From Alicyclobacillus tolerans (GTDB lineage Bacteria; Bacillota; Bacilli; Alicyclobacillales; Alicyclobacillaceae), in contig NZ_JXBW01000007.1 of assembly GCF_001447355.1 (NCBI RefSeq), positions 62,001-126,000 of the forward strand: a stretch of 64,000 nucleotides of DNA. Direction: 5' to 3'. Position 1 is the stretch's first letter. Each line of letters begins with the position of its first letter. The position numbers were made by a program, and so were the translations under genes. The notes beneath the pieces were generated by a model that was given only the letters and a program-made list of their open reading frames with translations, was not told the origin of the DNA and did not search any database. Shown here piece after piece: positions 1-8,447 of this stretch.

Positions 1-598
1 GGTGAATGCCGATGAGAATCAGCAGGGCTCCCGCGATGTAAGTTGCCTTGTCACCTAGGGCCTGCGCTGCATAACGGCGGCCCAGATACGCGGCAAGGCC
101 CAACAGGATAAAGGAAAACGCCGTCACGGAGGCTGTCGTCGCCCAGATACTCAAATGTGTAACACCAGCGTCAAAACCACCGGCAAACGCGTTTAACGCA
201 AGGGCAATGCCGAGAATGGACGCCTCCGTCAAGCTGATCGATTGCGAATTGTCAAAGTCGGCCGCCGCGGGATCGTCGAGAATCCGTCCGATCACGCTGC
301 CATTTCGGCGACGTCGTTTCCGTCGACTGCGGATGGGCTCTGTGATAACCCAAAGGCCTACCGCCATAATGACAATGGCACCTAACCAGTTTGAAATCTG
401 TGGGTGAATATAGTGGCTCACGGTATTGCCCAGCCAACCAGATAAAAGTGTCGCGACGCCGCTTATGGCCGCAATAAGCAAGTTTGCAATCGTCGAAATC
501 TGAATTCGCCGCACGCCATATGCAATACCAACGCCTGCATTATCCAAGTTTGCCGCAATACCAAGCCCTACTAGGGTCAATATGGTTGCTGTCGTCAC
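1..598 (-). CDS. ytaF: YtaF family sporulation membrane protein (3' end outside window)
   Basis: Translation of the minus strand from a GTG at 598 gives an uninterrupted hydrophobic protein that runs off the left edge of the window (about 199 residues visible). Its N-terminus has the LDNAGVGIAYGVRRI signature typical of YtaF, a member of the MntP/LysE-like membrane family made in sporulating Bacillota. A second hydrophobic repeat with a matching NAFAGGFDAG motif lies about 125 residues later, and a basic loop (RSRRKRRRR) separates the halves. A purine-rich SD-like GGGGGTGG precedes the GTG. The molecular function is not established in the family; a role in sporulation is known only from annotation and expression. 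The gene diverges from the flippase gene at 725. Confidence 0.85.
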   Translation of the reverse strand, partial: MTTATILTLVGLGIAANLDNAGVGIAYGVRRIQISTIANLLIAAISGVATLLSGWLGNTVSHYIHPQISNWLGAIVIMAVGLWVITEPIRSRRKRRRRNGSVIGRILDDPAAADFDNSQSISLTEASILGIALALNAFAGGFDAGVTHLSIWATTASVTAFSFILLGLAAYLGRRYAAQALGDKATYIAGALLILIGIH

Positions 599-724
599 AC
601 GTCGCCACCCCCGGTCTTCTCAGACACCTTATGTGTATGGCCAGTCCTTGTTTCTGGCGGAAGGATGGCTTTCCACGGCGATTTTCGGGCTGTGCTATAA
701 TCTCATCGAAATGGAGGTGGAGAG

Positions 725-2698
725 GTGAGTCGACCGGGAACGTCCAGCCTCGCCCGCGGAGCCTCTCTCTATGTGATTTGTGTAGCCCTGGCCAAAGTGT
801 TAGGGCTTGTCTGGATCATTCCGGTAACGGCCATCATTGGTCAGACCGGGAACGGCATCTACGGCAATGCGTACGCCATTTACAATATTCTTCAGCAGTT
901 GGCGACAGCCGGCTTCCCACTGGCCATGGGAAAGCTGATCAGCGAACGGCGCGCCAACGGGGAACGGCCGGTTGTGGAACACATCTATCGCGTGACGATG
1001 AGATCACTATTGGTCTTTAGCGTCTGCGCGTTCCTCATCATGTGGTTCTCTCTCTATGTGATTTGTGTAGCCCTGGCCAAAGTGTTAGGGCTTGTCTGGA
1101 TCATTCCGGTAACGGCCATCATTGGTCAGACCGGGAACGGCATCTACGGCAATGCGTACGCCATTTACAATATTCTTCAGCAGTTGGCGACAGCCGGCTT
1201 CCCACTGGCCATGGGAAAGCTGATCAGCGAACGGCGCGCCAACGGGGAACGGCCGGTTGTGGAACACATCTATCGCGTGACGATGAGATCACTATTGGTC
1301 TTTAGCGTCTGCGCGTTCCTCATCATGTGGTTTGGCGCACCCTTGTTCGCTCATGTCATTTCGCTAAAAAGCGGCCAGGCGTCCATCGTGCAAAATGTGC
1401 CATCGATTCGAGCAGTATCGTTGATGCTACTCGTCGTTCCCGCGATGAGCGGTCTACGAGGCTACCTGCAGGGATTTCAAAAATTAGAAGGACCCGCGTA
1501 CTCACAGACATTCGAACAACTTTTTCGCGTCATCGCGATGGTGGTCGGGGCATATCTCGTTGTCGACGTCTGGCACCGCGATCGCGCTGTTGATGGCGCT
1601 GCGGCTGCCACGTTTGGCGGATTTGTGGGGGGCGTCGCCGGGCTTTTGTTGCTGATCGGCTTTGCTTGGAAGTTGCGGCGCAAGGAACGTGCTTTTGGCT
1701 ATGAGGACAGCCCGTTTCGCGATAGGCAAATTCTCCGGATGGTGTATCGACTGGCGCTACCAGTCAGCCTTGGCGGCCTCGTCGTACCCATTGCAAATCT
1801 CGTAGACTCTTGGACGGTTACCAATTTGCTTCAGGCAACTGGGCAAGGTTATTTGCAAGCAGTGGCGAATTACGGCATTCTGACGCGGCAAGCTATGTAT
1901 CTCGTCATGTTGCCGATGGCGTTCGCCTACGCCATCGGCGTCTCTGTGTTGCCAGCTGTATCGGCTGCCCGAGCGAGACGCAGCCATCAGGAACTACAGA
2001 GCAGCATCGTGTTCACGTTACGTAGCATGTTTCTCATGAGCTTCCCTACGTCTGCGGCATTGCTCGTGTTAAGCCGACCGATTAACGAAGCACGGTTTGG
2101 GACAACGGCCGGATCGGCCATTATTTCGACGGTTTCGTTTATGAGCATCTTCGCCAGTATGGAACTCATCTCGACGTATATTTTGCAGGGCTTGGGTAAA
2201 ATGTATCGGCCGGTACGCAATATGTTCATCGGCGTGGGCATCAAGACAGCACTCAATTTTGTACTCATCTTGACCACGCATTCGGTAATTGGCGCTGCAC
2301 TCGCCACCACAATCGGCTATCTTTTCTCATCGTTGCTGAACATCGCTGCGGTACGAAAGTACAGTCAGGTGTATTTTTCGGTGACGCGATTGATGCGGCC
2401 TTTTTTCCGGGCATCGCTCGTCGTGGCGGCCGTTATGTTTGTGGTCAACTGGTTGATACACTGGGCATATACCACAGTGTTGGCGGTAGCACCTTGGCGG
2501 ATCGGCGCCATCGTGCAACTTCTGGTAGCGGGTGGAGCCGGTGTGCTCGTCTATCTTATACTCATTGTCCGATCCGGTGCACTCGGCGACGATGAGTTGC
2601 GAAGCGTGCCTGGCGTAGGGCGGTACCTGGCGCGGTTTGGACGGCGCTTTCGCAAGCCGCGCCGCAGCGGCACCATCCGCTCACGCAAATATCCATAA
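725..2698 (+). CDS. MurJ/YtgP-SpoVB family flippase with an internal duplication
   Basis: The 657-residue multi-TM protein belongs to the MOP-superfamily polysaccharide transporters (YtgP/MurJ, SpoVB) that flip lipid-linked cell-wall precursors across the membrane. Start and middle match YtgP-type proteins (GFPLAMGKLISERRANGE near the N-terminus). The GTG start at 725 has a good SD (GGAGGTGG). Family members are usually 520-560 residues. The excess is explained by an exact tandem copy of residues about 14-108 as residues 109-203; without it the protein would be 562 residues. Two to three extra N-terminal helices would change the membrane topology, so the product may be non-functional, or the duplication may be an assembly fault. 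The 3' end overlaps the convergent bofA by 18 bp. Whether it is the lipid II flippase or the sporulation paralogue SpoVB cannot be decided here. Confidence 0.85.
   Translation: MSRPGTSSLARGASLYVICVALAKVLGLVWIIPVTAIIGQTGNGIYGNAYAIYNILQQLATAGFPLAMGKLISERRANGERPVVEHIYRVTMRSLLVFSVCAFLIMWFSLYVICVALAKVLGLVWIIPVTAIIGQTGNGIYGNAYAIYNILQQLATAGFPLAMGKLISERRANGERPVVEHIYRVTMRSLLVFSVCAFLIMWFGAPLFAHVISLKSGQASIVQNVPSIRAVSLMLLVVPAMSGLRGYLQGFQKLEGPAYSQTFEQLFRVIAMVVGAYLVVDVWHRDRAVDGAAAATFGGFVGGVAGLLLLIGFAWKLRRKERAFGYEDSPFRDRQILRMVYRLALPVSLGGLVVPIANLVDSWTVTNLLQATGQGYLQAVANYGILTRQAMYLVMLPMAFAYAIGVSVLPAVSAARARRSHQELQSSIVFTLRSMFLMSFPTSAALLVLSRPINEARFGTTAGSAIISTVSFMSIFASMELISTYILQGLGKMYRPVRNMFIGVGIKTALNFVLILTTHSVIGAALATTIGYLFSSLLNIAAVRKYSQVYFSVTRLMRPFFRASLVVAAVMFVVNWLIHWAYTTVLAVAPWRIGAIVQLLVAGGAGVLVYLILIVRSGALGDDELRSVPGVGRYLARFGRRFRKPRRSGTIRSRKYP
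763..1332. repeat. Exact 285-bp direct tandem duplication inside the flippase gene
   Basis: Bases 763-1047 are repeated, with no difference that I can see, as 1048-1332. The unit is 285 bp, exactly 95 codons, so the reading frame is kept. The left boundary lies in a CTCTCTCT run (763-770), which recurs at 1048-1055. The bases just outside the repeat differ (C at 762 against T at 1047). The perfect identity argues for a very recent event or an assembly artefact. Confidence 0.98.
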
Positions 2699-2950
2699 CT
2701 TCATCGCAACCAACGCAGCAACACCAGGTACGCCGAGTATTCCCGCTGTCAATGCGGTAACTGGGTTAAATGGCACGTGGAAGTGAAGATAGCTGCCAAC
2801 CCAGTCGACAGCGAAGACAAACAAGCAGCCAAGGGCGACGTTGCGCACAATACGCCACGCCGCCCTGCCCGGTTGCTGAAAGAACTGACTGACGATGAGT
2901 ATCCCGAGCACAACAGCCCCGCACCACAGCCATACCGATGAAATATGCAC
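2681..2950 (-). CDS. bofA: Pro-sigma-K processing inhibitor BofA family
   Basis: This short membrane protein (89 residues) has the BofA C-terminal signature: a PFNPVTALTAGILGVPGVAAL stretch close to the B. subtilis HVPINLVTSAISGILGIPG motif. BofA anchors and inhibits the SpoIVFB protease in the forespore outer membrane, delaying sigma-K activation. I chose the GTG at 2950 because GGAGGTG lies about 8 bases upstream; a TTG 15 bases earlier falls in that SD and is less likely. The gene is last in the dnaX-ybaB-recR-yaaL-bofA series, the order known in B. subtilis, and its 3' end overlaps the flippase gene on the other strand. Confidence 0.88.
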   Translation of the reverse strand: MHISSVWLWCGAVVLGILIVSQFFQQPGRAAWRIVRNVALGCLFVFAVDWVGSYLHFHVPFNPVTALTAGILGVPGVAALVAMKLWIFA

Positions 2951-3003
2951 GCTTAACACCTCCAAAGGCCAACGCCAGATTTCTCAACCCAAATGATCAT
3001 GCA

Positions 3004-3372
3004 CTAATCGATTCGCCATTCATCTGACGTCCAGTCCCATTGCTGGCCATCAAACGAAATCCCATGTTCCCGCGCAAGTCGAAACAAGTAGTTTAACTGG
3101 CGCTCGGCGGCGCCGATGCGGAATACAATGTGATCGATGAGTAGCGGGGCGGAGACGTATTCAAACTGCCTACGGGCAATTTCCAGTTCACGGTGACTCT
3201 TAAGGATTTCACGCAGAAATTTCTCAGGGTTGATAGGATCGATATCGAGGTCGTGTCTGAGGACGGCGTCGTGATCGGCGTGCAGGGCTTGATTTGTTTT
3301 GGCTGCCACGGGCAACGTGGATGGCCTTGTGGCGTCATCCGCAGCGACTGGTCTGGTTTCCGAGTGCGTCAC
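3004..3372 (-). CDS. yaaL: YaaL-like DUF2508 protein
   Basis: The 122-residue protein sits between recR and bofA, the position of yaaL in B. subtilis. Its C-terminal 70 residues have the DUF2508 pattern: a helix with a hydrophobic YVSAPLLIDHIVF segment followed by AERQLNYLFRLAREHGI. The N-terminal 45 residues are an extension rich in Ala, Asp and His that is absent from the 74-residue B. subtilis protein. The GTG at 3372 has GGGAGGG upstream. No biochemical role is known for the family. The assignment rests on synteny plus the pattern. Confidence 0.75.
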   Translation of the reverse strand: MTHSETRPVAADDATRPSTLPVAAKTNQALHADHDAVLRHDLDIDPINPEKFLREILKSHRELEIARRQFEYVSAPLLIDHIVFRIGAAERQLNYLFRLAREHGISFDGQQWDWTSDEWRID

Positions 3373-3694
3373 GGTCCAGTCCCTCCCTTGTCCAAGTTAG
3401 TACATCATAGGCGGGGGAACCCGCGAATATGACTCAATGATGACAATCATATGGAGAAGGAGAATCAAGATGGGGCTATGGTGTGTGACCTAAGGCTCAT
3501 TGTTCTAGGGATAAGAAAGCAGGATGCAGCCATGACGGACAAATCCAACATAACGGGATCCCCGCCAAAGGGAGCCCCGCACCTTGGCACGGGCGCAGGG
3601 CCGTCGCTGAGGATTACATGAATTGACACGCCCGCAAAGGACGGCCAAGCCCAGCACAATCCCGTGCGGTTAGTGAAATGGACCCACGCTTACT
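3373..3694. other. Intergenic stretch, small ORF possible
   Basis: About 320 bp lie between recR and the yaaL-like gene, with no recognisable gene or RNA. On the plus strand a 29-codon ORF (3532-3621, starting MTDKSNITGSPPKG) and a 7-codon ORF behind GGAGAAGGAG near 3470 are visible. Neither has a recognisable product, and the neighbouring genes are on the other strand. I regard both as probably non-coding. Confidence 0.3.
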
Positions 3695-4294
3695 TTACAA
3701 TGCTCGACGTCCCTCCAGCGCCTTGGCGAGCGTAACCTCGTCCGCATACTCCAAATCGCCGCCAACTGGCAGGCCGTGCGCGATACGCGTGATCTTGACG
3801 TGAAACGGCTTCAGCAGGCGCGAGATGTACATCGCAGTGGCCTCTCCCTCGACATTCGGGTTTGTCGCCAAAATGACTTCATCAATGTCGCCTTCGCCGA
3901 CCCGTACAACCAGCTCTTTGATGCGGATATCCTGCGGACCGATGCCCTCCATTGGCGAGATGGCACCATGCAATACGTGGTAGGTGCCATGATATTCATG
4001 CGTTCTCTCCATGGCCATGACATCCTTTGGCTCTTGGACGACGCAAATGACAAGCTTGTCGCGGCGCGGATCTTGGCAAATGGCACACGGGGAGGCCTCT
4101 GTGACGTTGCAGCATATGGAGCACTCCGTGAGTTGCGTTTTTACGTCTTGCAACGCCTTGGCAAACGCAAGCACGTCCGTCTCCTCCATAGACATCACGT
4201 GAAATGCCAGTCTGGCTGCGGTCTTCGGACCGATGCCAGGAAGCTTCATAAACTGCTCAATGACCCGCGCCAGCGGTTCCGGATATCCCCACAT
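3695..4294 (-). CDS. recR: Recombination mediator RecR
   Basis: The 199-residue protein is full length for RecR. It starts with the helix-hairpin-helix segment ([18 protein letters not shown]), followed by a four-cysteine zinc finger (C-x2-C ... C-x2-C near residues 57-72) and a Toprim domain ([28 protein letters not shown]). RecR acts with RecO/RecF to load RecA on gapped single-stranded DNA. It follows ybaB directly in the dnaX-ybaB-recR operon; the start lies immediately after the ybaB stop, so coupled translation is likely. Confidence 0.97.
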   Translation of the reverse strand: MWGYPEPLARVIEQFMKLPGIGPKTAARLAFHVMSMEETDVLAFAKALQDVKTQLTECSICCNVTEASPCAICQDPRRDKLVICVVQEPKDVMAMERTHEYHGTYHVLHGAISPMEGIGPQDIRIKELVVRVGEGDIDEVILATNPNVEGEATAMYISRLLKPFHVKITRIAHGLPVGGDLEYADEVTLAKALEGRRAL

Positions 4295-4295
4295 C

Positions 4296-4607
4296 TTAGA
4301 ACAACCCCGGGATATTCATTCCCTTTGTGTACTTGCCCATCGTTTGTTCCGTGAGTTCATTCACCTTCGTGGATGCATCCTGGAACGCCGCCAAAATAAG
4401 ATCCTGCAGCATGTCGACATCCTCCGGCGAAGCCACGTCAGGACGGATGGAAACGCCAGTAATCTCCTTATGACCGTTCATGGAGATTTTGACGGCGCCA
4501 CCACCAGCCGTACCTTCGACAATCTGCTCGCCCAAAGCCTCCTGTGCTTTGAGAAGCTCCTCTTGCATCTTCTTCGCTTGCCGCATCAATTGGTTCATAT
4601 TTTTCAT
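4296..4607 (-). CDS. YbaB/EbfC family nucleoid-associated protein
   Basis: The 103-residue protein begins [18 protein letters not shown] and ends in the flexible [14 protein letters not shown] tail, both typical of YbaB/EbfC (YaaK in B. subtilis). These small dimeric proteins bind DNA and associate with the nucleoid; the exact role is unsettled. The start codon overlaps the dnaX stop (ATGA at 4604-4607), which indicates translational coupling. Sandwiched between dnaX and recR as in most bacteria. Confidence 0.96.
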   Translation of the reverse strand: MKNMNQLMRQAKKMQEELLKAQEALGEQIVEGTAGGGAVKISMNGHKEITGVSIRPDVASPEDVDMLQDLILAAFQDASTKVNELTEQTMGKYTKGMNIPGLF

Positions 4608-6334
4608 TCTGTCGATCCCTCATCTTCCGCAATCACTTTATCAGGCCCAAACAGCTGTACGGCAAGTCCAACCAAATCCGGCTCCGTGGCCGTCTCTGAT
4701 TGGGGCTCAGGCGCTTGCGTCAATGACGCCAAATACTCGTCCCAATCCGCCTTTAACAACGCAAACAACTGCATGTCCCGCTCTAAAATCACTTGAAAGG
4801 CTGCTTCAATCGTCTGCCTATCGGCAGGTTTCATGACGGCTTCACGGTGGATCCGACTCACAAATGACATGACAACAGCGCGCTCTGTCGCAAATGCAAT
4901 TTCGCCATGCGTCAGCCAAGCATGTGTCTGTATGCGATCCGCCTTGACTTTATGCAGCACGTCTGGCCAACGCTCGCGAACCATCGCCTCGACGTCGGCG
5001 CTGCGTTCCGCGTATAAACGCGCCAACGTCTCCCGCTTCCGATCCGGCCCTGTTGCACGCCGTGTCGCTCGAGCCCCCTGCGGTCGCTGAGCCTGCCCCC
5101 GCCCCGCTGGCGAGGCGACAGCCTCATGTGCGGAAGCTGTCGGCACGGCACTTCCAGAAGTGGAATTCTCCACTAGAGGCGGTGTTGCTGGCGCTTGCGA
5201 TGCGCCTTGCGGCGCCATTTGCACGGCCGGTTGCTGAGCCAATGTAGGCGCGCTTGGCAAGACCATGCCAAGGAGTGCCGCTTCCAGCGCAAGTCTCGGT
5301 TGGTCCAGATAGCGCAACTGAGTGTACAGTTCCCCCAGCTTGTGCACAGCTGTAAGCAACCATTCACTCGTCACACGCTTGCTTTCGGCCACAGCTCGAT
5401 ACGGCGCTATCGGTTTCCCACCAAGCGCATCGTCCGTCGGCGACAGTTTGACGATAAACAAATCGCGCAGGACTTGCAACAAGTCGTGAACAATGCGGGT
5501 TGCATCCTTACCTGCCGCATACCAGGCGGCCAAGCGACGCAGAGCATCGAGATGTTGAGTTGCGGCGAGATCGGAAACCAATGCGAGGAGCGCTGCCGTA
5601 TCGACACCACCGACGACGCTTGCCACGACCTCGTCACCGATCTCGCCTTGGCCAAACGCCGCTGCCTGTTCCAAGAGGCCGAGGGCATCACGCAAACCGC
5701 CATCCGCGGCTTCGGCCAGCTTCCAAAGTGCACTCTCCTGTGCACTCCACCCTTGATGACGTACAACCTCCTGTAACCGCTCGACGATGGTCTCCGTGGC
5801 GATGCGGTGGAAGTCGAAACGCTTACAACGGGATACAATCGTATTGGGAAGCTTGTGCGGCTCCGTCGTGGCCAGCAAAAACAACACATGTGCCGGTGGC
5901 TCTTCCAGCGTCTTGAGTAACGCATTGAATGCCTCGGTCGTCAACATGTGCACTTCGTCGACAATGTACACTTTTTTCCGAACACTTGTGGGCAGGTAGT
6001 GAACCTTGTCACGCAATTCGCGAATTTCATCCACGCCGCGGTTCGATGCCGCATCGATTTCTTCGACGTCGACATTATTGCCACGGGTAATGGAGACACA
6101 AGCCGCACACTCATTGCACGGCTCAACCCCGTGCGGCGCGAGGCAGTTGACGGCCTTGGCAAACAGTTTTGCCGCGCTCGTCTTACCTGTTCCACGCGGT
6201 CCACAGAACAGATACGCGTGCGCAATTTTCCCACTTTGCAAGGCATTCATCAACGTTTGCCGCACGTGCGGCTGCCCGATGAAATCCGCAAACGATTGCG
6301 GCCTCCAGGTGCGATACAAAGCCTGGTACGACAT
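4604..6334 (-). CDS. dnaX: DNA polymerase III subunits gamma/tau
   Basis: The 576-residue clamp-loader ATPase begins at SYQALYRTWRPQSFADFIGQ. It has a Walker A (GPRGTGKTS), a cysteine zinc site (VNC...CNECAAC), Walker B (VYIVDEVHML) and a sensor/SRC motif (TIVSRCKRFDF). The C-terminal third is Pro/Ala-rich and then carries a tau-like domain that binds polymerase. The ATG at 6334 is preferred over one 51 bases upstream because a GAGGGGGC SD lies just before it and the family starts with SYQALYR. First gene of the dnaX-ybaB-recR run. No obvious programmed frameshift site was recognised. Confidence 0.97.
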   Translation of the reverse strand: MSYQALYRTWRPQSFADFIGQPHVRQTLMNALQSGKIAHAYLFCGPRGTGKTSAAKLFAKAVNCLAPHGVEPCNECAACVSITRGNNVDVEEIDAASNRGVDEIRELRDKVHYLPTSVRKKVYIVDEVHMLTTEAFNALLKTLEEPPAHVLFLLATTEPHKLPNTIVSRCKRFDFHRIATETIVERLQEVVRHQGWSAQESALWKLAEAADGGLRDALGLLEQAAAFGQGEIGDEVVASVVGGVDTAALLALVSDLAATQHLDALRRLAAWYAAGKDATRIVHDLLQVLRDLFIVKLSPTDDALGGKPIAPYRAVAESKRVTSEWLLTAVHKLGELYTQLRYLDQPRLALEAALLGMVLPSAPTLAQQPAVQMAPQGASQAPATPPLVENSTSGSAVPTASAHEAVASPAGRGQAQRPQGARATRRATGPDRKRETLARLYAERSADVEAMVRERWPDVLHKVKADRIQTHAWLTHGEIAFATERAVVMSFVSRIHREAVMKPADRQTIEAAFQVILERDMQLFALLKADWDEYLASLTQAPEPQSETATEPDLVGLAVQLFGPDKVIAEDEGSTE

Positions 6335-6391
6335 GCGAGGCCCCCTCTCGGTTTTACAATATAACAGAAGGGGGCCCATTTTCACGATCCG

Positions 6392-7495
6392 TCAGCAGCT
6401 GCGCCGTGCAACCAGATGATGAACCGAAGACGTGCGCTTAAGTGGCAATGACACCGTGAACGTAGTGCCAAACCCCTTCGATGATACCCGGATTTGGCCA
6501 CCGTGATCGGCAACAATCCGCTGACAAATGGCCAACCCCAGCCCTGTCCCTTTTTCCTTGGTCGTATAGAATACATCAAATATGCGGTCAAATAGATAAT
6601 AGGGAATTCCGGGTCCTGTATCGGCTATTTCAATCTCGACCCGGCCATCCAGCTCCCGGGCTTCGATGCGTAATTTCCCGCCTTTATCCATCGCCTCAAT
6701 TGCATTCTTCACCAAATGCAAAAGCAACTGCCGAATCATATTGCGATCCGCCTGCAACAGGACACCGTCCGCAATATGACACTCCGCTTGAATTCCTGCG
6801 CCGTCGGCAGCGGCTTCGGCCCACGGCAAGATTTCTCTCAACACATCATGGAGATCAAAGGTCGACCATTCCATATCGTGTGGCTTCGACAATAACAATA
6901 ACTCTGTGACAAGCGCATTGACGCGCTCGATTTCCCCCATCATCACCTGCACATAGCGGATTTCTTCATCCATCATTCCGCTGTTTAAGCGCTGTTCAAG
7001 CAGTTGCAGAAAACCTTTGACCGTCGTTAGCGGGTTGCGGATTTCATGTGCAGTGCCGGCTGCAAGCCGCCCTACGGTCGCAATTCGCTCTGCCCGCTGT
7101 GTGTTTTGATTCAGCAGTGCAAAGTTCCCCATGTCCTTCATCACAATGTACATGCCACTTGCACCGTCTTCGTCCTCGTCGAGAAACGTATCGACAAGCA
7201 CGTGGCGCACCAAACCGCCGACTTCCCACTTGACAATGGCGTCTCGATACTCGGATTCACTTTCGACGACATGGACCATGAACTGATACTCTTCCGAATT
7301 GATGTCAAACGCTTCAGACAGCAGAAATGCCTGGTTGGTACCGCGAGGAACCCCAAGAAGATAGCTCGCCATATCATTCTTGACGGACAGCTCCTGCTCT
7401 TTGGAGAGGTAGAAGATCCCCGCATTGAGCAATTGGGCGTCAAACGCATGCTTTGAATGGCGACGGACGTTGTGTGGCTTCCGCAGGGTTTTCAC
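6392..7495 (-). CDS. Orphan PAS-type sensor histidine kinase, sporulation-kinase-like
   Basis: About 367 residues from a GTG at 7495 (AGGTGA upstream). The N-terminal 150 residues look like a cytoplasmic PAS-type sensor, with no membrane segment visible. Next come a HisKA H-box (GTAHEIRNPLTTVKGFLQLL), N-box (HLVKNAIEAM), G1 (DTGPGIP) and G2 (TTKEKGTGLGL) motifs of an intact HATPase. The H-box closely resembles those of Bacillus KinA-KinE phosphorelay kinases. No response regulator is adjacent, which fits a kinase feeding Spo0F, but that is inference. It is inserted between dnaX and the SRP RNA gene, which are adjacent in B. subtilis. The reading frame is open further upstream, but that part looks non-coding. 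Confidence 0.87.
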   Translation of the reverse strand: MKTLRKPHNVRRHSKHAFDAQLLNAGIFYLSKEQELSVKNDMASYLLGVPRGTNQAFLLSEAFDINSEEYQFMVHVVESESEYRDAIVKWEVGGLVRHVLVDTFLDEDEDGASGMYIVMKDMGNFALLNQNTQRAERIATVGRLAAGTAHEIRNPLTTVKGFLQLLEQRLNSGMMDEEIRYVQVMMGEIERVNALVTELLLLSKPHDMEWSTFDLHDVLREILPWAEAAADGAGIQAECHIADGVLLQADRNMIRQLLLHLVKNAIEAMDKGGKLRIEARELDGRVEIEIADTGPGIPYYLFDRIFDVFYTTKEKGTGLGLAICQRIVADHGGQIRVSSKGFGTTFTVSLPLKRTSSVHHLVARRSC

Positions 7496-7656
7496 CAGAA
7501 TCACCTGTCCTATGTGCAGTGTTGTCCTGGGATTATTCGCACGCGAAAGCGAGAATCCTGCACGCCCGACAAAACTTCCATTGGCTCGACACGAGCCGAC
7601 ACTTTCCACCTTTACGCAAGCTTGCTGGCAATACAAACACACCGAAGACGCACGAA

Positions 7657-7798
7657 GCGCGGCCTTTGACCAAGCCCCGACCAGGCACCCCCACGTCGCC
7701 CGAAAGGTCTCCCTTAGTGCTGCTTCCGTCAGGACCTGACACGGTTCAGGAGTTTTCGCCGCATGGGACCCGGTCAGGGCTTGGTCAAAAACCGCGCC
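7657..7798 (-). ncRNA. ffs: Signal recognition particle RNA (4.5S-like)
   Basis: The minus strand holds the conserved SRP core GTCAGGTCC-TGAC-GGAAGCAGC (about 7720-7745). The ends (7657-7682 and 7773-7798) pair over about 25 bp (GCGCGG..TTTGACCAAGCCC with its complement), forming one long hairpin. The loop is TGAC rather than the common GGAA. I see no Alu-domain motif outside the long helix, so this looks like the short type. SRP RNA binds Ffh to target membrane proteins. Location upstream of dnaX and downstream of tadA matches scr in B. subtilis. Confidence 0.9.
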
Positions 7799-7828
7799 CT
7801 AAGCAAGTGTCTTTGCAGTGAAATAGCA

Positions 7829-7860
7829 ATGTCCGATAAGACCTTCGCCCCATCGGACAT
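7829..7860 (-). terminator. Hairpin downstream of tRNA-Ser
   Basis: A 9-bp perfect inverted repeat (ATGTCCGAT / ATCGGACAT) with a 14-base loop lies just after the tRNA-Ser gene on the minus strand. Only a weak T-rich tail follows, so it may be a terminator or processing hairpin. Confidence 0.45.
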
Positions 7861-7869
7861 CGAAAAACA

Positions 7870-7959
7870 TGGCGGAGAGAGTGGGATTCGAACCCACGAG
7901 CCCCTTGCGGAGCTACTCGCTTTCGAGGCGAGCTCTTTCGACCACTCAGACATCTCTCC
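7870..7959 (-). tRNA. tRNA-Ser (CGA)
   Basis: 90-nt class II tRNA with a 7-bp acceptor stem (GGAGAGA/TCTCTCC), encoded CCA end, long variable arm, T-loop GTTCGAATCC and anticodon loop CTCGAAA, giving anticodon CGA. It reads UCG serine codons. The position beside tadA matches conserved synteny in Bacilli. Confidence 0.97.
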
Positions 7960-7979
7960 GCGGTCGATATTGTAGGATA

Positions 7980-8447
7980 CTACGAGCGAAGGGCTCGGAA
8001 GAAATCCCTTAATATATTAGCACACTCGTCCCGCAAAACGCCAGAGGTAATTTCTGGTGTGTGATTCCACAACCCAGGTTCACACAGTCGAATCCTCGAT
8101 TCAATTGCGCCGCCTTTGGCGTCCATTGCACCATAAATCACATGGCGAATGCGCGACAGCACAATAGCCCCCGCGCACATGGGACAGGGCTCTAGTGTCA
8201 CATACAAATCACATTCTGTCAAGCGCCAGCCACCTAGCCGCCGACTTGCCTCGCGCAGTGCAATCACCTCTGCATGCGCCGTACCATCCCGCCAGCTTTC
8301 CCGGCGATTAAAACCGCGGCCCACAACCACATCATCACAAACGACGACGGCGCCAATTGGAACCTCACCGAGTTCTGCCGCCACTTTCGCCATCCCTAGG
8401 GCCTCTTGCATCCAATGTTGATGGCGCAACGGATCATTCATCGTCAC
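7980..8447 (-). CDS. tadA: tRNA adenosine deaminase TadA
   Basis: 155-residue zinc deaminase with the HAE motif (GTAHAEVIAL) and PCPMC motif (TLEPCPMCAGAI), the catalytic and zinc-binding residues of TadA. It converts A34 to inosine in tRNA-Arg(ACG). The GTG start overlaps the stop of the upstream ComFB-like gene (GTGA, 8444-8447), suggesting coupled translation. Lies next to tRNA-Ser and SRP RNA as in other Bacilli. Confidence 0.95.
   Translation of the reverse strand: MTMNDPLRHQHWMQEALGMAKVAAELGEVPIGAVVVCDDVVVGRGFNRRESWRDGTAHAEVIALREASRRLGGWRLTECDLYVTLEPCPMCAGAIVLSRIRHVIYGAMDAKGGAIESRIRLCEPGLWNHTPEITSGVLRDECANILRDFFRALRS

Noticed and set aside
484-1305. Open frames at 484-1020 and 1042-1305 on the plus strand.
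   Set aside because: They read the flippase gene in another frame; the second is an artefact of the tandem duplication.
3465-3659. 64-codon minus-strand ORF in the recR-yaaL gap.
   Set aside because: No SD, no recognisable product, composition unlike neighbours.
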